From the NCBI GenBank assembly GCA_016197405.1, contig JACPVR010000027.1, positions 1-39,125 on the forward strand: a stretch of DNA of 39,125 bases, given 5' to 3'. This stretch comes from Mycobacterium sp. GTDB lineage: Bacteria; Actinomycetota; Actinomycetes; Mycobacteriales; Mycobacteriaceae. The translations under genes and the position numbers were made by a program. Positions 1 through 7,234 of the stretch are shown here, in pieces. Position 1 is the stretch's first letter, and every line of letters begins with the position of its first letter. A model generated the notes under the pieces. The model worked only from the letters and a program-made list of their open reading frames with translations. It was not told the DNA's origin and did no database searches.

Positions 1-120
1 GAACCACAACCGCCCAGTGTCCGCCGACACGCCAACAGCCACACCGGCATCAGCCACCGACATCCCAGCACGAACATGAACCCAGAACTGACGAACCTTC
101 AACAACGCAACACCAGGCAC
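1..120 (-). CDS. IS30-family transposase, N-terminal fragment (3' end outside window)
   Basis: Forty codons are visible, starting with GTG at 118-120 and staying open to the window edge. An AAGGAGT ribosome binding site lies at 127-133, 6 nt before the start. The peptide begins VPGVALLKVRQFW and continues through a helix-turn-helix-like stretch, GMSVADAGVAVGVSADTG, ending in RLWF. This pattern (FW near the start, then GVS..TG..WF) is typical, from memory, of the N-terminus of actinobacterial IS30 transposases, where it precedes the DNA-binding HTH. The DDE catalytic part lies outside the window, so whether the gene is intact cannot be judged. Family assignment rests on this short segment only. 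Confidence 0.6.
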   Translation of the reverse strand, partial: MPGVALLKVRQFWVHVRAGMSVADAGVAVGVSADTGRLWF

Positions 121-165
121 TGCAACACTCCTTCACAGACGGTGTTGCAACCACCCCTTGAAACC
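1..165 (-). mobile_element. End of an IS30-like insertion sequence, cut by the window edge
   Basis: This stretch contains the start of a transposase gene read leftwards and a short non-coding lead-in, with the element boundary probably near position 140-165. The non-coding part carries a GGTGTTGCAACCACC block (about 141-155), which looks like a terminal inverted repeat. The other end and any target duplication lie outside the window, so the boundary is an estimate. Confidence 0.55.
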
Positions 166-220
166 GCCGCGGCGCGCCGGCCGGGGACACGCACGCTCGC
201 GGGAAAAGTGGGGTGGTGGG

Positions 221-2800
221 TCAGGCCGCGGTCTCGACATAGGTGGTGGTGCGCTGGCGGGCCGGCCGGCCGATGCCTTCGGCGATGGCCACCAGCTCCT
301 CGACCGATTTGGCCGAGCCATTCTCCGAGCCGGCCATCCGCGAGATGGTCTCCTCCATCAGCGTGCCGCCCAGGTCGTTGGCACCGCCCTGCAGCATCAC
401 CTGGGTGCGCTCGACCCCGAGCTTGACCCAGCTGGTCTGGATGTTGGAGATCCTGCCGTGCAACATGATCCGGGCCAGCGCGTGCACCGCACGGTTGTCC
501 CGGTGGGTCGGCCCCGGCCGGGCGGCGCCGGCCAGATACAGCGGCGAGGACTGGTGCACGAACGGCAGCGGGACGAACTCGGTGAAACCACCGGTGCGGT
601 CCTGGATCCGGCGCAGCACGTTGAGGTGGTCGACCCAGTGCGCCGGGGTGTCGACGTGGCCGTACATCATCGTCGAACTCGACGGCAGCCCCACCTCATG
701 CGCGGTGGTGACGATGTCGATCCATGCCGACGCCGGCAACTTGCCCTTGGTCAGCACCCAGCGCACCTCGTCGTCGAGGATCTCCGCGGCGGTGCCCGGG
801 ATGGATCCCAGGCCGGCCTCGCGCAAGCTGATCAGCCACTCTTTGACGGAGATGCCGCTGCGGGTCACCCCGTTGGAGATCTCCATCGGGCTGAAGGCGT
901 GCACGTGCATCGACGGCACCCGCTTCTTGACCGCGCGCACCAGATCGGCGTAGCCGGTCACCGGCAGCTCCGGGTCGATACCGCCCTGCATGCACACCTC
1001 GGTCGCACCGGCGACATGCGCTTCCCAGGCCCGGTCGGCGACCTCGTCGTTGGACAGCGAGAACGCATCCGCGTCGCCCTTGCGCTGCGCGAACGCGCAG
1101 AACCGGCAACCGGTGTAGCAGATGTTGGTGAAGTTGATATTGCGGTTCACCACGAAGGTGACGTCGTCGCCGACGACCTCACGGCGCAGTGAATCCGCAA
1201 GTGCGGTAACTGCTTCCAGAGCCGGACCGTCGGCGGTGGCCAGTGCCAGATACTCCTGATCGCTGCACCCTGCCGGATCACGCTCGGCCGAGCGCAGCGC
1301 CGCCAGCACGTCGACATCGACACGCTCGGGCGCCCGTGCGGCGAGCTCGTGCACCTGCGCGCGGATGGATTCCCAGTCGCCGAACGCACTGTCGAGATCG
1401 CTGCGCGTCTCGGTCAGCCGGCCGTCGGTGTCGATCGCGGTGTGCAGATCGGTGCGACCCAACGACTCGGTGGCCTCATCGGGCTCCTGCCACGGCAACC
1501 CCGCCGGGATGACGTCACGCGCCCACCCGGTCTGCGGATCGGCCAGGGCATCGACATGCGCGCGGACCCGCGGGTCGATCCACGCCGCGCCTGCCTGCAC
1601 GTACTTGGGCTGCGCCGTCAGGCGTTCCACCAGGTCGTAGCCCGCTTCCGCCGTCACCGCCCCCAGCTCGTCGAGGGCGGGCCAGGGCCGCTCGGGGTTG
1701 ACGTGGTCCGGGGTCAGCGGCGACACGCCGCCCCAGTCGTCGACACCGGCACCCACCAGGGCCAGGCATTCCTCGCGGGAGACCAGGTTCGGCGGCGCCT
1801 GCACCCGCATCGACGGGCCCAGCACCAACCGCGTCACCGCGATGGTGGCCAGGAAATCGTCCAGGGCGGCATCCGGGGCGGCGGCCATCGCGGTGTGGTC
1901 CTTGGCCCGGAAGTTCTGCACGATGACTTCCTGGATATGGCCGAATTCCTTGTGCGACTTACGGATTGCGTGAATCGTCTCGGCGCGCTCGGTCAGGTTC
2001 TCGCCGATGCCCACCAGCAGGCCGGTGGTGAAGGGAATGGAGAGCCTGCCGGCATCGGTGAGGGTCCGCAGCCGCACCGCCGGATCCTTGTCGGGGCTGC
2101 CGTAATGCGCCTCGCCCTTGGTCTCGAAAAGCCGCCGCGACGTCGTCTCCAACATCATGCCCATCGACGGGGCGACCGGCTTGAGCCGGGAAAGCTCCGA
2201 CCAACTCATCACACCGGGGTTGAGGTGCGGCAGCAGCCCGGTCTCCTCCAGCACCCGGATCGCCATCGCCCGTACGTAGTCCAGCGTCGAGTCATACCCG
2301 CGCTCGTCGAGCCACTGCGCGGCCTCGTCCCAGCGCGCCTCCGGGCGATCCCCCAGGGTGAACAGGGCCTCTTTGCAGCCCAGCTCGGCACCACGGCGCG
2401 CGACGTCGAGGATCTCATCGGGCTCCATGAACATGCCCTTGCCCTGGCTGCGCAGCTTGCCCGGCACCGTCACGAAGGTGCAGTAATGGCAGGTGTCGCG
2501 GCACAGATGCGTCACCGGGATGAAAACCTTGCGCGAATACGAGACCGGCAGCTTTCCGGTCGCACCCCGGCGCCCGGCTGACTCCAGACCGGCATCACGC
2601 ACCCGGGCCGCGCTGGCGCACAGATCGACCAGATCATCGCCTCGGGCGGTCAACGCGAGGGCGGCCTCGTCCACGTTGAGCGCCACACCGTCACGGGCGC
2701 GGCGCAGTACTCGTCTCAACGCGGCCGAACTGGGGCCGCCGGCGCGCGGAGGGGCAACGGGACTGGGCAGGTCGACACCGTGCTGCGGATTCAGAGCCAC
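221..2800 (-). CDS. fbiC: FO synthase FbiC (fused CofG/CofH radical SAM enzyme)
   Basis: FbiC makes 7,8-didemethyl-8-hydroxy-5-deazariboflavin (FO), the deazaflavin core of coenzyme F420, from a pyrimidine intermediate of riboflavin synthesis and tyrosine. The 859-residue protein is the fused actinobacterial form. A CofG half carries the first radical SAM cluster motif CRDTCHYC (Cys100, Cys104, Cys107), and a CofH half carries the second, CYTGCRFC (Cys561, Cys565, Cys568). Length is close to the 856 residues recalled for M. tuberculosis Rv1173. The start used is GTG at 2798-2800; no well-spaced ribosome binding site precedes it (AGGGGA touches the start codon), so the exact start is uncertain. 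It is divergent from the secreted-protein gene at 3001. The Rv1155-like protein at 27153 belongs to a family that uses F420. Confidence 0.96.
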   Translation of the reverse strand: MALNPQHGVDLPSPVAPPRAGGPSSAALRRVLRRARDGVALNVDEAALALTARGDDLVDLCASAARVRDAGLESAGRRGATGKLPVSYSRKVFIPVTHLCRDTCHYCTFVTVPGKLRSQGKGMFMEPDEILDVARRGAELGCKEALFTLGDRPEARWDEAAQWLDERGYDSTLDYVRAMAIRVLEETGLLPHLNPGVMSWSELSRLKPVAPSMGMMLETTSRRLFETKGEAHYGSPDKDPAVRLRTLTDAGRLSIPFTTGLLVGIGENLTERAETIHAIRKSHKEFGHIQEVIVQNFRAKDHTAMAAAPDAALDDFLATIAVTRLVLGPSMRVQAPPNLVSREECLALVGAGVDDWGGVSPLTPDHVNPERPWPALDELGAVTAEAGYDLVERLTAQPKYVQAGAAWIDPRVRAHVDALADPQTGWARDVIPAGLPWQEPDEATESLGRTDLHTAIDTDGRLTETRSDLDSAFGDWESIRAQVHELAARAPERVDVDVLAALRSAERDPAGCSDQEYLALATADGPALEAVTALADSLRREVVGDDVTFVVNRNINFTNICYTGCRFCAFAQRKGDADAFSLSNDEVADRAWEAHVAGATEVCMQGGIDPELPVTGYADLVRAVKKRVPSMHVHAFSPMEISNGVTRSGISVKEWLISLREAGLGSIPGTAAEILDDEVRWVLTKGKLPASAWIDIVTTAHEVGLPSSSTMMYGHVDTPAHWVDHLNVLRRIQDRTGGFTEFVPLPFVHQSSPLYLAGAARPGPTHRDNRAVHALARIMLHGRISNIQTSWVKLGVERTQVMLQGGANDLGGTLMEETISRMAGSENGSAKSVEELVAIAEGIGRPARQRTTTYVETAA

Positions 2801-3000
2801 TCCCCTGTAACCCGTGTGTGCGAGAGATTCATCCGCGCCGTCCCACTATCTGAAATCTCGGTGTCCGCCCTGACCGCCACCACATTAGCCGTGCTCACCA
2901 ATCGCCTGGACATCCCCGTGCCGCCGTGGCGGAAATGCCATGCTCAGGCCTGTCGGCCGCGTAGATTTGTCGCTCGGCGAGCAAACCAGGGAGGCCGGCG

Positions 3001-4119
3001 GTGGGGATATCACTGCGTTCGATGATGATGGCCGGTGTCAGCACTGTTGCGGTCGGTGCGATCGTGATCGCACCGTCGGTGGCACCGCCTCCGCTACCGA
3101 CAGTGCAGGTGGCCTTCCCGGTGGATCTGGCCGCTGACGTCGCGCCGTTCACCGCCGAGGCGTTGCAATCCACCCTGGAGATCCTGGACAAGGTCGTTCC
3201 CAGCTCGGATCTGCCCGCCGCCGCGACCGCTGTCGCCGACGACGCGCCGATCGCGCTGAACACCGCGTCGAATGTCATCGACGCGGTCTATGCCGTCAGT
3301 AGGTACTGGGCGAACTACGCCGCGCTGGAGTTGGGTCCCTGGCTGCTCGGCTGGGTGCCGCTGGGCTATCTGATCTCCGATCAGATCTACATCTGGTACC
3401 CGACGGTCGTGCTGCCCGTCGTCGACAGCTTCGTCTACCAGTTCCTCGACCCGATCGTGAACGACCCGCTGAACCCGGCGGTGTGGGGTGCCGGGCTGAC
3501 GGCCATGTTCAACACCGCGGTCAGCGGGATCGGGTCCGCGATCAACCAGGAGATCCAGTACATCCTGAGCCTGCAGTGGCTGCCGTTCCCCATCCCGCCG
3601 CTGCCGGGCGCGTTGTCGACCGTGCAGGCGAGCGCCACCGCCGAGACCGACACCGCACTGCTCGACGCCAAGACCGTCGATCCGGCCGCACCGGTCACCG
3701 ATACCGCGGTTGCCACAACCGAGGACGACACGGCCACGGACGCGCCGGTCGAGGAGTCCGTGGTCACGCCCGTGTCCGCGGTGGAATCCACACCGGCCGA
3801 CGTCGAACCGGCCGACCTCGAGCAGGCCGACCTCGAGCAGACCGAAGTGGTCACCGAGCCGGCCAGCGCCGCCGAACCCGACGAGGCCGAGACCGAGCCG
3901 GCCGACGCCGAGCCGGTCGACGAAACGGCCGAGACTGACGAGTCCGACGCAGCTGACGCGTCCGACGCACCCGATACCGACAAGCCGGAAGCCTCGGACA
4001 AAGCCGAGACCACCGAAACGTCGGCGGGCAGTGACCAGGATTCGTCCGACTCGACCAAGACCGCCACCGAGAGCACCAAGACCACCACCGGCAAGACCAC
4101 CGCCGCTACGGACGACTGA
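3001..4119 (+). CDS. Secreted/surface protein resembling the C-terminal half of PE12, with an acidic tail
   Basis: The 372-residue product starts at GTG 3001 behind a GGGAGG ribosome binding site (about 2989-2994). Residues 8-30 form a hydrophobic export signal. Residues about 95-200 contain a Trp/Pro/Ile-rich segment (GPWLLGWVPLGYLISDQIY, later INQEIQYILSL, then FPIPPLPG). From memory this resembles the C-terminal region of M. tuberculosis PE12 (GWLPYIG..APQI, then INQFINTEI, then PPLPP). No N-terminal PE domain is present. Residues about 205-372 are low-complexity and acidic, rich in Thr, Glu, Asp and Ala, with a short tandem repeat ADLEQ-ADLEQ. The locus (between fbiC and the small membrane-protein gene) is where PE12 (Rv1172c) lies in M. 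tuberculosis. It converges on the next gene with only 5 bp between stops. Molecular function is unknown; a cell-surface or secreted role is inferred. Confidence 0.8.
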   Translation: MGISLRSMMMAGVSTVAVGAIVIAPSVAPPPLPTVQVAFPVDLAADVAPFTAEALQSTLEILDKVVPSSDLPAAATAVADDAPIALNTASNVIDAVYAVSRYWANYAALELGPWLLGWVPLGYLISDQIYIWYPTVVLPVVDSFVYQFLDPIVNDPLNPAVWGAGLTAMFNTAVSGIGSAINQEIQYILSLQWLPFPIPPLPGALSTVQASATAETDTALLDAKTVDPAAPVTDTAVATTEDDTATDAPVEESVVTPVSAVESTPADVEPADLEQADLEQTEVVTEPASAAEPDEAETEPADAEPVDETAETDESDAADASDAPDTDKPEASDKAETTETSAGSDQDSSDSTKTATESTKTTTGKTTAATDD

Positions 4120-4124
4120 AAGCC

Positions 4125-4532
4125 TTATCGGACAGCGGTTTTCGAACCGATCTCCGGTCCGCGCCGCCACAGCAGCAATACCGCGGGCCCGGCCCCGAGG
4201 ATCATCAGCACCAGCGGGCCGTAATCGGCGATCCCGGCACCGCGCAGTACGACGTCGCCGCCGGGACCACCGAGGCTGAGAACCCCGACGGTGACGACCC
4301 AGGTGATCAGCGGTACCGCCGCCTGCCGGGTGGAGCGTGCGCAGTTCATCGCGGCCCACACCAGCGCGAGGTTCACCAGCCCGGCGACCAGCGCACTGAT
4401 CGGAAACCAGAACTGGCCGATATAGAGCGGTAACAGGAAGACCGCGCCCGCCGCGCAGAGCACACCATCGACGGCGAGCAGAACGAGAAGGACGACGCGG
4501 AACGCGCCGTCACCGAGGTTGGCGTCGATCAA
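4125..4532 (-). CDS. Small conserved mycobacterial membrane protein (Rv1171 position)
   Basis: A 135-residue, four-helix membrane protein of unknown function: hydrophobic segments at about 11-32, 38-60, 73-92 and 103-122, ending in a basic tail. The only plausible start is TTG at 4530-4532, because a TGA stop lies immediately upstream in the same frame (4533-4535). That TGA ends a 35-codon ORF (4533-4640) with a good ribosome binding site, giving the junction TGA-TTG. Translation here probably depends on termination of the upstream ORF. By order this is the counterpart of Rv1171, between mshB and fbiC. I recognise no domain. An alternative reading is that the two ORFs form one longer gene interrupted by the TGA. 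Confidence 0.75.
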   Translation of the reverse strand: MIDANLGDGAFRVVLLVLLAVDGVLCAAGAVFLLPLYIGQFWFPISALVAGLVNLALVWAAMNCARSTRQAAVPLITWVVTVGVLSLGGPGGDVVLRGAGIADYGPLVLMILGAGPAVLLLWRRGPEIGSKTAVR

Positions 4533-4640
4533 TCAGGTCGGCATGCTGTCCAGCAACGAGACCAGCGAACCCACCACCCACTGGAAGTTGTCCAAACGGT
4601 CCTGCCAGTGCTGCAGGTTCGGATCCAGATCCGGGTCCAT
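4533..4640 (-). CDS. Small 35-residue ORF translationally coupled to the downstream membrane protein
   Basis: ATG at 4638-4640 is preceded by a GAAGGGA ribosome binding site with a 6-nt spacer (4647-4653). The ORF encodes 35 residues beginning MDPDLDPNLQHWQDRLDNFQ and ending SLLDSMPT. Codon use fits a real gene: 31 of 35 third positions are G or C. Its TGA stop directly abuts the TTG start of the next gene in the same frame. The peptide looks amphipathic, acidic at its N-terminus and hydrophobic in WVVGSLVSLL. It may be a genuine small protein, a leader controlling the downstream gene, or the N-terminus of a single protein broken by an in-frame TGA. Function is unknown. Confidence 0.65.
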   Translation of the reverse strand: MDPDLDPNLQHWQDRLDNFQWVVGSLVSLLDSMPT

Positions 4641-5039
4641 TGCCGTCCCTTCGCCTGTGGGCTTGCCTCTCCGGGAGCTTACCCGGTGCCGCCACCCTTC
4701 ATAAGGGCATAGGTAGTCGCTACTCGCATCGCGTCGATTTCGCTACGCGTATGCCCGCGCACCGCCCGATGCGCCGCGCACCGGCCATAGCGTCAGCACA
4801 GCGGAAATCGCCGCGGACACAACCTGAGGAGGGGATATGACCAGTCGGGTATGCGCCGCACTGATCGCAACGCAATTGGCCGGTCCGGCGCAGCGGACAT
4901 CCGGGCGGAGCCGAGTCCGGGCCACCGATAAACACACCCGGGTGCGCAGGTTCAGGCGGTCGCAGGACTGATCGCGTCGGACTCGCCGGCGGGGCTGCGG
5001 AGGGGACAGCCTCGCCGGCGTTCGACGTTTGCGGGACGG
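4641..5039. other. 400-bp intergenic region between two leftward genes, mostly without clear coding
   Basis: The left part should contain the promoter of the 35-codon ORF and its downstream gene. It has small palindromes (CCCTTCATAAGGG near 4697-4709 and GTAGTCGCTAC near 4712-4722) but no motif I can assign. The right part, 4837-4971, holds a possible short rightward ORF described separately. Nothing else is recognised. Confidence 0.5.
4837..4971 (+). CDS. Possible 44-residue ORF or remnant of a secreted protein gene
   Basis: ATG at 4837-4839 follows a strong ribosome binding site, GAGGAGGGG (about 4826-4834). The peptide starts MTSRVCAALIATQLAGPAQR, like the beginning of a short signal peptide, then becomes Arg-rich and stops after 44 residues. 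Codon bias is weaker than in neighbours (34 of 44 third positions G/C). The strong ribosome site with a decayed-looking product suggests the degraded 5' end of a small secreted protein gene. A genuine small basic protein cannot be excluded. Confidence 0.3.
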   Translation: MTSRVCAALIATQLAGPAQRTSGRSRVRATDKHTRVRRFRRSQD

Positions 5040-5909
5040 TCAGTCGAGGTCGATGCCGGCGAGCAGATCGGTTTCATACCCCTGCGCGTCACGCCGTCCA
5101 CCGGGGCCGGAGACCAGTACGTAATGCTCTTCGCCCACGATCGGCAGCGCCAGGTCGTTGGACAGCGCGCAGGCGCGCGCGGTGGGGCCGATGATGACCT
5201 GCGTGGCGTGCGCGCGCAGAGCGCCGATCTTGGCCGCCAATCCGTCGGCGGCGTCGATCCGGGTGGAGATGTGATGGTCGGCGAAGCCGATCTCGTCGGT
5301 TCCACCTTCGGGGATGTGCCAGTGCGGCAACAGATCGTCGCTCGTCAATGCCGCGGCGGCCGCGGTGAACGCACTGATCGAGGTCACCGTCCAGTAGAAC
5401 TTGGGCACCTCCCAGCGCGGCGCCACCGCGGCGACGGCAGCGGTGGTCACCTCGTGCGCGCGGATGTGGTCGGGGTGCCCGTAGCCGCCGTTGGGGTCGT
5501 AGGTGACGACGACGTGCGGGCGCAACTCGGCGATGGCATCGGCCAGCTCGGTGATCGCGGCGTCGCCGGAATCCACGAACCGGCGGCTGCGTGAGCGCGG
5601 CTCGGTGCCCGCCATCCCGGAGTCGCGCCAGCGTCCGGCGCCGCCGAGGAACATCGGCTCACCGATGCCGAGTTGGTTCAGGGCCGCGGTGAGCTCGGAG
5701 ATCCGGTAACCGCCGAGCTGGTCGGCGTGGTCGACGGCCAGTCGAGACCACCGGTCGCCGATCACCTCGCCCTCTTCACCGAGCGTGCACGTCAGCACAG
5801 TCACCTGGGCGCCGCGGGCGGCGTAATGGGCAATGGTTGCGCCGTTGTTCAACGATTCGTCATCGGGGTGGGCGTGGACGAACAACAGCCGCGGAGTCTG
5901 GGTCGGCAC
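5040..5909 (-). CDS. mshB: GlcNAc-Ins deacetylase MshB (mycothiol biosynthesis)
   Basis: MshB removes the acetyl group from GlcNAc-inositol in the second enzymatic step of mycothiol synthesis. It is a zinc-dependent LmbE/PIG-L-type deacetylase. The zinc motif AHPDDE places His14 and Asp17 near the N-terminus, and the GGYGHPDH motif (His145/His148) supplies the third ligand. The 289-residue length and long stretches (GEEGEVIGDRW, LGGAGRWRDSGMAGT) match recalled M. tuberculosis Rv1170. The GTG at 5907-5909 is chosen over the one at 5913-5915 because a TAGGGT -10 box ends at 5916. That leaves 6 nt before the inner GTG, suggesting a leaderless mRNA. The gene is divergent from the ClC gene, with 61 bp between starts. 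Confidence 0.95.
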   Translation of the reverse strand: MPTQTPRLLFVHAHPDDESLNNGATIAHYAARGAQVTVLTCTLGEEGEVIGDRWSRLAVDHADQLGGYRISELTAALNQLGIGEPMFLGGAGRWRDSGMAGTEPRSRSRRFVDSGDAAITELADAIAELRPHVVVTYDPNGGYGHPDHIRAHEVTTAAVAAVAPRWEVPKFYWTVTSISAFTAAAAALTSDDLLPHWHIPEGGTDEIGFADHHISTRIDAADGLAAKIGALRAHATQVIIGPTARACALSNDLALPIVGEEHYVLVSGPGGRRDAQGYETDLLAGIDLD

Positions 5910-5915
5910 CGGCAC

Positions 5916-5921
5916 ACCCTA
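5916..5921 (-). promoter_or_regulatory. Putative -10 box of leaderless mshB
   Basis: TAGGGT fits the mycobacterial TANNNT -10 consensus and lies 6 nt upstream of the GTG at 5909, so transcription is predicted to begin at the start codon. Confidence 0.6.
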
Positions 5922-5958
5922 CCCGCGACTTTCCCTGGCGCGCGCTGACCAGGTCGCA

Positions 5959-5964
5959 TACAGT
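5959..5964 (+). promoter_or_regulatory. Putative -10 box of leaderless ClC gene
   Basis: TACAGT (TANNNT) lies 6 nt before the GTG at 5971. No ribosome binding site is present, consistent with a leaderless transcript. Confidence 0.6.
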
Positions 5965-5970
5965 CGCCCG

Positions 5971-7206
5971 GTGACGCGGCGCCAGGTGGAATTCGGCGGT
6001 GCCGTCATCCTGATCGGCCTGCTGGCCGGAGTGGCAGGAGCGGCGACCACGGTCCTTCTGCACTGGATCGAACACGCGACCTTCAACTACACCTTCGGGT
6101 CACTGCTCGACGGTGTGACCGGCAGCAGTCCGGTGCGCCGGGCGCTGGGTCCGATGCTGGGCGGCGCACTGGCCGGCGCGGGCTGGTGGCTGCTGCGCAG
6201 GCGCGTCGCGGTGCCCGCCTTGACCGATTCCATCAAGGCGCACGGACCGTTGCCGCGGCTGACCTTGAGCATCGACGCCGCCCTGCAGGTGCTGCTGGTG
6301 GGGTCGGGTGCCTCACTGGGACGCGAGGGCGCACCCCGCCAACTGGCCGCCGCGCTCGGCGACGTCGGTACGTCACGTTGGACGCTTTCGGCCCGTGACC
6401 GCGAGATCCTGTTGTGCTGTGCGGCCGGCGCCGGCCTGGGGGCGGTCTACAGCGTGCCGATCGGCGGGGCGTTGTTCGCCGCCCAGATACTGCTGCGGTC
6501 ATGGCATCCGCGGGTGCTGGGCACGGCATTGATCACCTCGAGCCTGGCAGTGGCCGTCGCGTCGGTGGTCACCCATGACGCCACCCCGCTGGCATGGCCC
6601 GATCCCGGGCGGACGCCGGGCCTGCTGGTGATCGCCGTGCTGCTGGCACCGCTGGCGCTCGGCGTCGGTATCGCGTTCGACCGGTTGATGGCGGCGGCCC
6701 GGCCCGACCGGCTGATCCGGTCCTGGGTGCTGATCCCGGCGATCGCCGGCGCCGGCCTGGTCATCGGAATCTGCTCGCACTGGTGGCCGGAGCTGCCGGG
6801 CAACGGCAAGAGCATCCTGACGGTCAGCATCGACAGCGGGATGACACTGGGCACCGCGGCAACCCTGCTGGTGCTGAAACCACTTGTGACGGCGCTGTTT
6901 CTGCGGGCCGGGGCGGTCGGCGGCATGCTGACACCGTCACTGGCCACCGGTGCGGCGCTGGGTTCGGCATGTGCGTTGGCGGTCACCGGGTTGTCTGGAT
7001 TCGACATCAGTGTGCCGGTCATCTCGCTGGCCTGCGCCGCAGGCGTGCTCGCCGTCACCCAGCGCGCACCGGTGTGGGCGGGCATCTTCGTCTGGGAGCT
7101 CGCCCGTCCGCCGTGGTGGCTGCTGGTGGTGTTCCTGGCCGCGGCACTGTCCGCCTACGGTCTGCGCCGGCTCGGCGAACGCTATCTATCCGCCGGTCGG
7201 CACTAG
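5971..7206 (+). CDS. ClC-family chloride channel / H+-Cl- antiporter
   Basis: An integral membrane protein of 411 residues moving chloride or a related anion across the cytoplasmic membrane. The ClC signature GSGASLGREGAP lies at residues 111-122, with the gating glutamate at Glu119; a second anion-site motif GGMLTPSLATGAALG occurs near residue 315. About ten to twelve hydrophobic segments cover the protein, and no C-terminal CBS domains follow, as in compact bacterial members. The start is GTG 5971, not the longer reading from 5833, because the upstream part overlaps mshB and a -10 box lies 6 nt before this GTG. It sits where M. tuberculosis has lipX/PE11, PPE17 and Rv1167c between mshB and lpqW, so it is a lineage-specific replacement. 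Physiological role is unknown. Confidence 0.9.
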   Translation: MTRRQVEFGGAVILIGLLAGVAGAATTVLLHWIEHATFNYTFGSLLDGVTGSSPVRRALGPMLGGALAGAGWWLLRRRVAVPALTDSIKAHGPLPRLTLSIDAALQVLLVGSGASLGREGAPRQLAAALGDVGTSRWTLSARDREILLCCAAGAGLGAVYSVPIGGALFAAQILLRSWHPRVLGTALITSSLAVAVASVVTHDATPLAWPDPGRTPGLLVIAVLLAPLALGVGIAFDRLMAAARPDRLIRSWVLIPAIAGAGLVIGICSHWWPELPGNGKSILTVSIDSGMTLGTAATLLVLKPLVTALFLRAGAVGGMLTPSLATGAALGSACALAVTGLSGFDISVPVISLACAAGVLAVTQRAPVWAGIFVWELARPPWWLLVVFLAAALSAYGLRRLGERYLSAGRH

Positions 7207-7234
7207 CCCGAAAAGCTCTGGCAGCCAGGGATTT

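Noticed and set aside
1349..2581. Plus-strand reading frame of 410 codons
   Set aside because: Antisense of fbiC; His/Arg/Gly-rich product without motifs.
3815..3845. Short tandem repeat in the acidic tail of the PE12-like protein, considered as a structural DNA repeat
   Set aside because: It is two in-frame copies encoding ADLEQ, explained by the low-complexity protein sequence.
3094..4359. Long minus-strand reading frame of 421 codons
   Set aside because: It is the antisense of the secreted-protein gene at 3001; composition is Arg/Gly-rich and has no recognisable domain, as expected for a GC-rich shadow.
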